Shown: one piece after another, positions 5,556 through 8,805 of the stretch
Position numbering within the stretch: position 1 is the first letter of the stretch
Layout of the letters: every line of letters begins with the position of its first letter
DNA from: CAYGTS01 sp964352905
GTDB lineage: Bacteria > Pseudomonadota > Gammaproteobacteria > JAHCLG01
DNA: 8,805 nt
Assembly (NCBI GenBank): GCA_964352905.1
Contig: CAYGTS010000112.1
Location: forward strand, 1 to 8,805
Direction: 5' to 3'
The notes under the pieces: generated by a model
Told to the model about the DNA's origin: nothing
What the model saw: only the letters and a program-made list of their open reading frames with translations
The model's database searches: none
Made by a program: the position numbers and the translations under genes

Positions 5556-6126
5556 TTTACCATTATTTTTCGATTGGCTATATGACGAATTACAATTAGG
5601 CGTATTGCCTGAATCAAAACATGGTTTTGCTAAGGAAGCGATTTTACAGCCACAAGCCGATTATTTTTCTAACCATTCAATTTTATATAAAATTCAATTT
5701 GCAGCAGCCAATAGAGTTTGTATCAAATTACTTTACAGCAGTAAGGAAAGAACAGTTGAACCGATTACTTTCAGAACAGCACGCAATGGCGACAAACTAT
5801 TTTATGGTTATGAGCATGAAGCAGGACATCCTAAGGCTTATAAATTAGATAATATAGAATCCGTTACTGTCACTAACTTGCAATATTCTGACGAACACTA
5901 TCCTGTAGAAATAACACAGGCAGGTACTGTAATGATGCCACCATTAGTTCGTAAGAAACAATTAAGCTCAAAATCGTTGAGAAAGTCAGATTTACCTTAC
6001 AAACTTCAATGTCCGGTATGTTATAAGGTATTTCATAGGAAATCGATGAATAATCAAAAATTGAATAAACATAAGAATCAGTTGGGTAATATTTGCTTTG
6101 GTAATTTTGGAGCATTTAGTTTATGA
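5536..6126 (+). CDS. WYL-like domain protein with C-terminal zinc finger, third gene of the AbiE operon
   Basis: This is a 196-residue protein translated from ATG 5536, inside the end of the toxin gene (20-bp overlap, different frame, no strong Shine-Dalgarno, so probably coupled). I chose this start because the longer frame from 5467 only back-reads abiEii. Residues 50-118 resemble a WYL domain: an AAANRVCIKLLYSS strand region, RTVEPITF (72-79), KLFYGYEHE (87-95) and AYKLDNIESVTVTN (101-114). WYL domains sense ligands or nucleic acids and are common in regulators of defence systems. The C-terminus has C159-x2-C162, H179 and C187 in CPVCYKVF, KLNKHKNQLGNIC, a plausible CCHC-type zinc ribbon or finger. 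There is no HTH. It may regulate or assist the AbiE pair, or be an added effector; that role is inferred from gene order only. Confidence 0.85.
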   Translation: MSAFWCDLPLFFDWLYDELQLGVLPESKHGFAKEAILQPQADYFSNHSILYKIQFAAANRVCIKLLYSSKERTVEPITFRTARNGDKLFYGYEHEAGHPKAYKLDNIESVTVTNLQYSDEHYPVEITQAGTVMMPPLVRKKQLSSKSLRKSDLPYKLQCPVCYKVFHRKSMNNQKLNKHKNQLGNICFGNFGAFSL

Positions 6127-6194
6127 AATTATCTGGAATTTGTTAGCAAATTAAATAATACTGATTCTTTTCTAAAAATGAGGGAATATAAGAA

Positions 6195-6848
6195 ATGCAA
6201 ATTGAATTTATGTTTGACTATCTGTCACCGTTTGCTTATCTGGCTTGGCAATTATTACCTACTTGGAGTGACGATATACCAAACTTAGAAATCAAATTTA
6301 CCCCAGTGTTATTTGCTGGCTTATTAAATCATTGGGGACAAAAAGGTCCTGCAGAAATTAAACCGAAACGAGATTATGTGTTCACGCAATGTTTACGCAT
6401 AGCGACGCGTAATAATATTCCTTTTACACTACCGAAATTTCATCCTTTTATGCCGATAGCGAGTTTGCGTTTATCGTTGCTGGAGTTAGCCGGCGATCAG
6501 CAGGCTAAAGTCATGGCGGCATTATGGCAAGCTGGCTGGCAAGAGGGGCGTGATTTAGGTGATAAAGTAGAGCTTGCCAAAATTCTGGCTGAAAATGGTA
6601 TAACTGCTAGTCTTTTGGGTAAAACTAATGAACCTGCTATGAAAGATCAATTAAAAATAAATACCCAGCGTGCCATTGAAAAGAGTGTGTTTGGTGTGCC
6701 AACTTTTTTAACCCAAGATGACCAGTTATTTTGGGGATTGGATTCCATGTTGGATTTAAAAGCGCATTTAAAAGGGCAGTCAAATATCGATAAAGCCAAG
6801 TTAGCTGATATTTTAAATCGCCAAAGTGCGGTGGATCGGGTGAGGTAA
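6195..6848 (+). CDS. 2-hydroxychromene-2-carboxylate isomerase/DsbA-family thioredoxin-fold protein
   Basis: This is a 217-residue protein of the HCCA isomerase (kappa-class glutathione transferase-like) family within the DsbA-type thioredoxin fold. The N-terminal MFDYLSPFAYLAW carries Ser11 in the position of the family's catalytic serine instead of a CxxC pair. FHPFMPIASLR lies in the helical insertion, and SVFGVPTFL supplies the cis-proline loop (Gly-Val-Pro 167-169). Members isomerise hydroxychromene carboxylates in naphthalene breakdown, but many bacterial homologues are general glutathione-dependent enzymes, so the substrate here is unknown. There is no signal peptide, so it is cytoplasmic. 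GAGGGAA about eight bases upstream supports the start. The last few codons run into an IS3 remnant, so the native C-terminus may be slightly changed. Confidence 0.92.
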   Translation: MQIEFMFDYLSPFAYLAWQLLPTWSDDIPNLEIKFTPVLFAGLLNHWGQKGPAEIKPKRDYVFTQCLRIATRNNIPFTLPKFHPFMPIASLRLSLLELAGDQQAKVMAALWQAGWQEGRDLGDKVELAKILAENGITASLLGKTNEPAMKDQLKINTQRAIEKSVFGVPTFLTQDDQLFWGLDSMLDLKAHLKGQSNIDKAKLADILNRQSAVDRVR

Positions 6849-7277
6849 TGGCTTCAGCAATAAGTATCTCGGAGACTTTTTTTTGGAGCTCAATGATGGT
6901 TTCTGCCTGTGCTAATTTCTTTTTTAATGCCGCATTTTCACTAGACAGTTGCTGCTGTTTGACTGATTTTTGGCGTGCTAGTGATAAGGTAAGCCTGCCG
7001 GAATCGCGTTGTTGCCGCCATAAGTTAAACGTGAATGGTAAAGCCCTTCTTTGCGTAATAATTCGCCACGCGCAAGCGGTTTATCACAGGCTTCATAGTC
7101 GGCTAATATTTTCAACTTGTAATCATTGCTAAATTTGCGACGAGATTCTGACTGTTTGCTGTCAACCTGTGTGCTCGCGGGTGCCGCCGCGGGCAACGCA
7201 CTATTTGGCCTAAAGGCCTCAGGTGAAAACCCGTTGCCCGTAGTGGTATCCTGTATCGTTTTTTGCTCTGTGCTCAA
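6848..7277 (-). pseudogene. IS3-type transposase OrfA, frameshifted and truncated
   Basis: This is a remnant of the helix-turn-helix subunit (OrfA) of an IS3-like transposase. From a TTG at 7277 (TGAGGA nine bases upstream), the frame reads a Pro/Ala-rich leader, then RRKFSNDYKLKILADYEACD and LARGELLRKEGLYHSRLT. At about 7020-7023 the frame is lost. One frame over it continues WRQQRDSGRLTLSLARQ, then LSSENAALKKKLAQAETIIE and LQKKVSEIL, a classic OrfA leucine-zipper tail. A single-base deletion explains the break. Homology ends near 6860, next to the stop of the upstream isomerase gene. OrfB (the DDE catalytic subunit) and the far inverted repeat are absent, so it cannot move by itself. Confidence 0.8.
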
Positions 7278-7462
7278 TTATGTATTTTCCTCACCGCCCT
7301 TACTTCTCTAGTTGTAACACATTTTTGTCTCACGAGGGCTGGCACAGAGGGATCAAGCACGTCAGCTGCCGCAGACTGGCTGAGTTCCTTCGATACAACT
7401 CGTTGAATAATCTCTAAACATCTGATTTCTTTTTCGCTCATTGTAATTGCTCTGCTTGTCAT
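7274..7462 (-). pseudogene. ISNCY-like transposase N-terminal fragment
   Basis: From ATG 7462 the minus strand reads MTSRAITMSEKEIRCLEIIQ, then RVVSKELSQSAAADVL. This is the N-terminal helix-turn-helix typical of ISNCY-type transposases, whose usual form is MSxKExxRxxVIxxVxxxxxTQxxAAxxLGLS. After ADVL the similarity fails where the family has GLSxRQxxRL, which indicates an internal deletion, and the frame stops at 7274-7276, overlapping the TTG of the adjacent OrfA. An open frame extends upstream to 7540 without family resemblance. The ~400-residue catalytic part is missing. Family assignment rests on this short region only. Confidence 0.5.
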
Positions 7463-7560
7463 TTTTGCTAAAGCGGAAATTACAACTTTGCTCCTACAGT
7501 AGCACAGTTTTCTTGCATATTGCGCTCTTAATGTGTACACTGATCACACGAATATATAAA

Positions 7561-7612
7561 ATTAATATAAAAAGATAAAAGATTAACTCATATAATAATG
7601 TTTATAAAGAGA
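7561..7612 (+). promoter_or_regulatory. Promoter and ribosome site for small ORF/ankyrin effector unit
   Basis: A perfect TATAAT lies at 7591-7596. The expected transcription start near 7603 leaves room for the ribosome site AAAGAGA (7606-7612), six bases before ATG 7619. The -35 region has no TTGACA-like box but holds attaatata (7561-7569), so an activator may be needed. Confidence 0.5.
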
Positions 7613-7618
7613 TATCCT

Positions 7619-7849
7619 ATGCATCCTTTTTCGGTAAATACAGCACATGCTGGTTTGAAGCAAATAGTTAAGCAAATCACTGAAGAAGCCTATCGTATTG
7701 TTTGTAAACACCTAAAATTTCAACAAGGACCGCTATTTTCTAAGCTGGATAACGATGCCCCCTCTAACAAGCGAAAGAAGTTCATCTCAGTTCGCAATCA
7801 AGCGTTAAGGATAGCTCGAAGAAAAAGAATTAGTATAGGGAGTTATTAA
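7619..7849 (+). CDS. Small basic hypothetical protein preceding the ankyrin effector
   Basis: This is a 76-residue protein from ATG 7619, preferred over ATG 7598 because the latter lies almost on the predicted transcription start and has no ribosome site. I do not recognise it. The N-terminal half contains an amphipathic helix (AHAGLKQIVKQITEEAYRIV). The C-terminal half is strongly basic (SNKRKKF, then ALRIARRKRISIGSY), suggesting nucleic-acid or membrane binding. It has no signal peptide. It ends two bases before the GTG of the next gene and carries that gene's ribosome site in its last codons, so the two are probably cotranscribed and translationally coupled. It could be an effector chaperone, a leader peptide or a decayed gene end. 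Confidence 0.55.
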   Translation: MHPFSVNTAHAGLKQIVKQITEEAYRIVCKHLKFQQGPLFSKLDNDAPSNKRKKFISVRNQALRIARRKRISIGSY

Positions 7850-7851
7850 TC

Positions 7852-8805
7852 GTGCACTCTTTTAGGTTTACTCCTTTATTTATTCAATATATGCGGTCTT
7901 TAGGATATCAATCAGATGATCTTGGTGTTTGCTATGGACTAGCTAGCATGGCTATAAAATCTTTTTTGATTGGTAAATTTGAAACTTTTGAAGACCGCTG
8001 TGAATTATTAGATAGCCTTCGCTATGAATCATTAGATATAGTAGAAAGTGGTAGAACTGCAAAAAAATTTAAAAATTCAGTTGAGGACGCTGAAAAAAGA
8101 AAAAAAGAAGGGCTAAATATTACTAAAGAAGAAGAACCTTACCTAAATATGCGAGCTTTTTTTGAAGAAGTTGAATTGTTTCATGCGCCATATCGCTACC
8201 CACATTTGTTTAAGCCCGAGGATAATATTATTTCGCAAGATATTTGCGCTACTTCTAAGTTGTTCCCGGATCAGAATAATAAATTTATAGGGATATCAGA
8301 GATTGCTGCGAGTTCTGGTATTTACTATGAGCATGAGGAAAACAATCCTCTGGTTTCTTTTTTTGAGGAATTAGAAAAAAATAATAAACCACTAGCGCTC
8401 TTAATAACTAGCATGGATCATGCAGTTGCCTTATTGCGCGACGAAAATAAATGTAAATGGATAATTATAAATCATCACGATATCACAGCTCATGAAAAAG
8501 CCGATAGCTTGGTCAAGAGTTTGATGAACTGTATGCCTCCAATTTCCCCATATGTGGCGCTTAATATTCGGCTATTAGATAAACAAGAGGCAGAGGAAAA
8601 TCCGGCAAAAAGTGCTTTCGCTAATCTTAGTAGGACGCTACACAACAGCCTTTCAGAGCGAAGTAAGTGGCGTGACCCATTAACTAATGCAAGCTGGCTA
8701 CATATTGCATGTAAGAGTGGGGAGTTGAACACTGTAAAAGCGCTGCTTGAAGGTGGCGCCAACCCCAACGAAGCACTACTCAAAAATGGTGCAACCCCGC
8801 TTTTC
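7852..8805 (+). CDS. Ankyrin-repeat protein with papain-like N-terminal domain, candidate secreted effector (3' end outside window)
   Basis: The first 318 residues of a longer protein are visible; the frame is open at the window edge. GTG 7852 is the start because GGGAG lies nine bases upstream; the next Met is residue 14. The N-terminal region has Cys27 in LGVCYGLASMA, His190 in SMDHAVALL and Asn207/Asp210 in IIINHHD, the order and local patterns of a papain-like cysteine peptidase or related acyltransferase. A charged, probably coiled segment lies at about 70-100. Ankyrin repeats begin near residue 280: WLHIACKSGELNTVKALLE, then GGANPN, with a second unit starting at NGATPLF. No Sec signal is seen. 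Such modular ankyrin proteins are commonly Dot/Icm type IV effectors in Legionellales; secretion is inferred and the enzymatic activity is unproven. Confidence 0.85.
   Translation, partial: MHSFRFTPLFIQYMRSLGYQSDDLGVCYGLASMAIKSFLIGKFETFEDRCELLDSLRYESLDIVESGRTAKKFKNSVEDAEKRKKEGLNITKEEEPYLNMRAFFEEVELFHAPYRYPHLFKPEDNIISQDICATSKLFPDQNNKFIGISEIAASSGIYYEHEENNPLVSFFEELEKNNKPLALLITSMDHAVALLRDENKCKWIIINHHDITAHEKADSLVKSLMNCMPPISPYVALNIRLLDKQEAEENPAKSAFANLSRTLHNSLSERSKWRDPLTNASWLHIACKSGELNTVKALLEGGANPNEALLKNGATPLF

Noticed and set aside
5621..6115. Alternative frames at 5621-5848 (+) and 5873-6115 (-)
   Set aside because: They overlap the WYL/zinc-finger gene, have no family resemblance and no ribosome sites; they are shadows.
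6137..6152. Terminator after the WYL/zinc-finger gene
   Set aside because: The aatttg-ttag-caaatt stem is only six AT-rich pairs and is not followed by a T-run.
6848..7132. Plus-strand frame at 6848-7132
   Set aside because: It is the antisense of the IS3 OrfA remnant, whose minus-strand reading shows clear family motifs.
7532..7549. CRP-type site TGTGT-N7-TCACA upstream of the effector unit
   Set aside because: The spacing is seven instead of six and the left half is imperfect; it probably reflects two overlapping small palindromes.
8490..8783. Minus-strand frame at 8490-8783
   Set aside because: It is antisense to the ankyrin protein, which has recognisable repeats and a good ribosome site on the plus strand.

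Overview
The window is AT-rich bacterial DNA, most consistent with a Legionellales-type gammaproteobacterium (Legionella/Coxiella/Rickettsiella relatives). The reasons are the low-GC codon use, a candidate ankyrin-repeat effector at the right edge, and the mix of transposase remnants and a tRNA-associated attachment site. The genus is inferred, not proven. This is an accessory, island-like region; the only ordinary metabolic or redox gene in it is a thioredoxin-fold isomerase at 6195-6848.

Left part (1-1950): an unrecognised, probably 5'-truncated helical protein (to 1050) is followed by a doubtful small ORF whose stop lies in a strong hairpin (1241-1275). Next come the terminal repeats and the last ~48 codons of istB from an IS21-family element (1425-1649), then a 120-bp imperfect inverted repeat (1701-1820). 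Seventeen bases of that repeat recur, inverted, at positions 4-20.

Centre (1950-6126): two different AbiE-type (type IV) toxin-antitoxin modules stand back to back. The left module runs on the minus strand (AbiEi 3492-2671, AbiEii 2684-1950). The right module runs on the plus strand (AbiEi 3959-4771, AbiEii 4755-5555) and continues into an overlapping third gene (5536-6126) with a WYL-like domain and a putative C-terminal zinc finger. Each module has its own inverted-repeat operator, and the two operator sequences are unrelated. Between the modules lies a 56-bp 3' fragment of a tRNA-Leu(CAA) gene flanked by two near-identical 22-bp direct repeats. This looks like an integrase attachment site with arm sites on both sides, the arrangement expected at a junction between two tandemly integrated elements. 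No integrase gene is visible in the window.

Right part (6195-8805): a 2-hydroxychromene-2-carboxylate isomerase/DsbA-like protein is followed by two decayed minus-strand transposase fragments (IS3-type OrfA with a frameshift, and an ISNCY-like helix-turn-helix piece). After these come a plausible promoter, a small very basic ORF (7619-7849), and the start of a large protein (7852 to the edge) that joins a Cys/His/Asn-Asp papain-like N-terminal region to ankyrin repeats. That last protein is a candidate secreted effector.

Most novel candidates: the three-gene AbiE operon with its WYL/zinc-finger partner, the attP-like junction separating two AbiE modules, and the coupled small-basic-ORF/ankyrin-effector pair.
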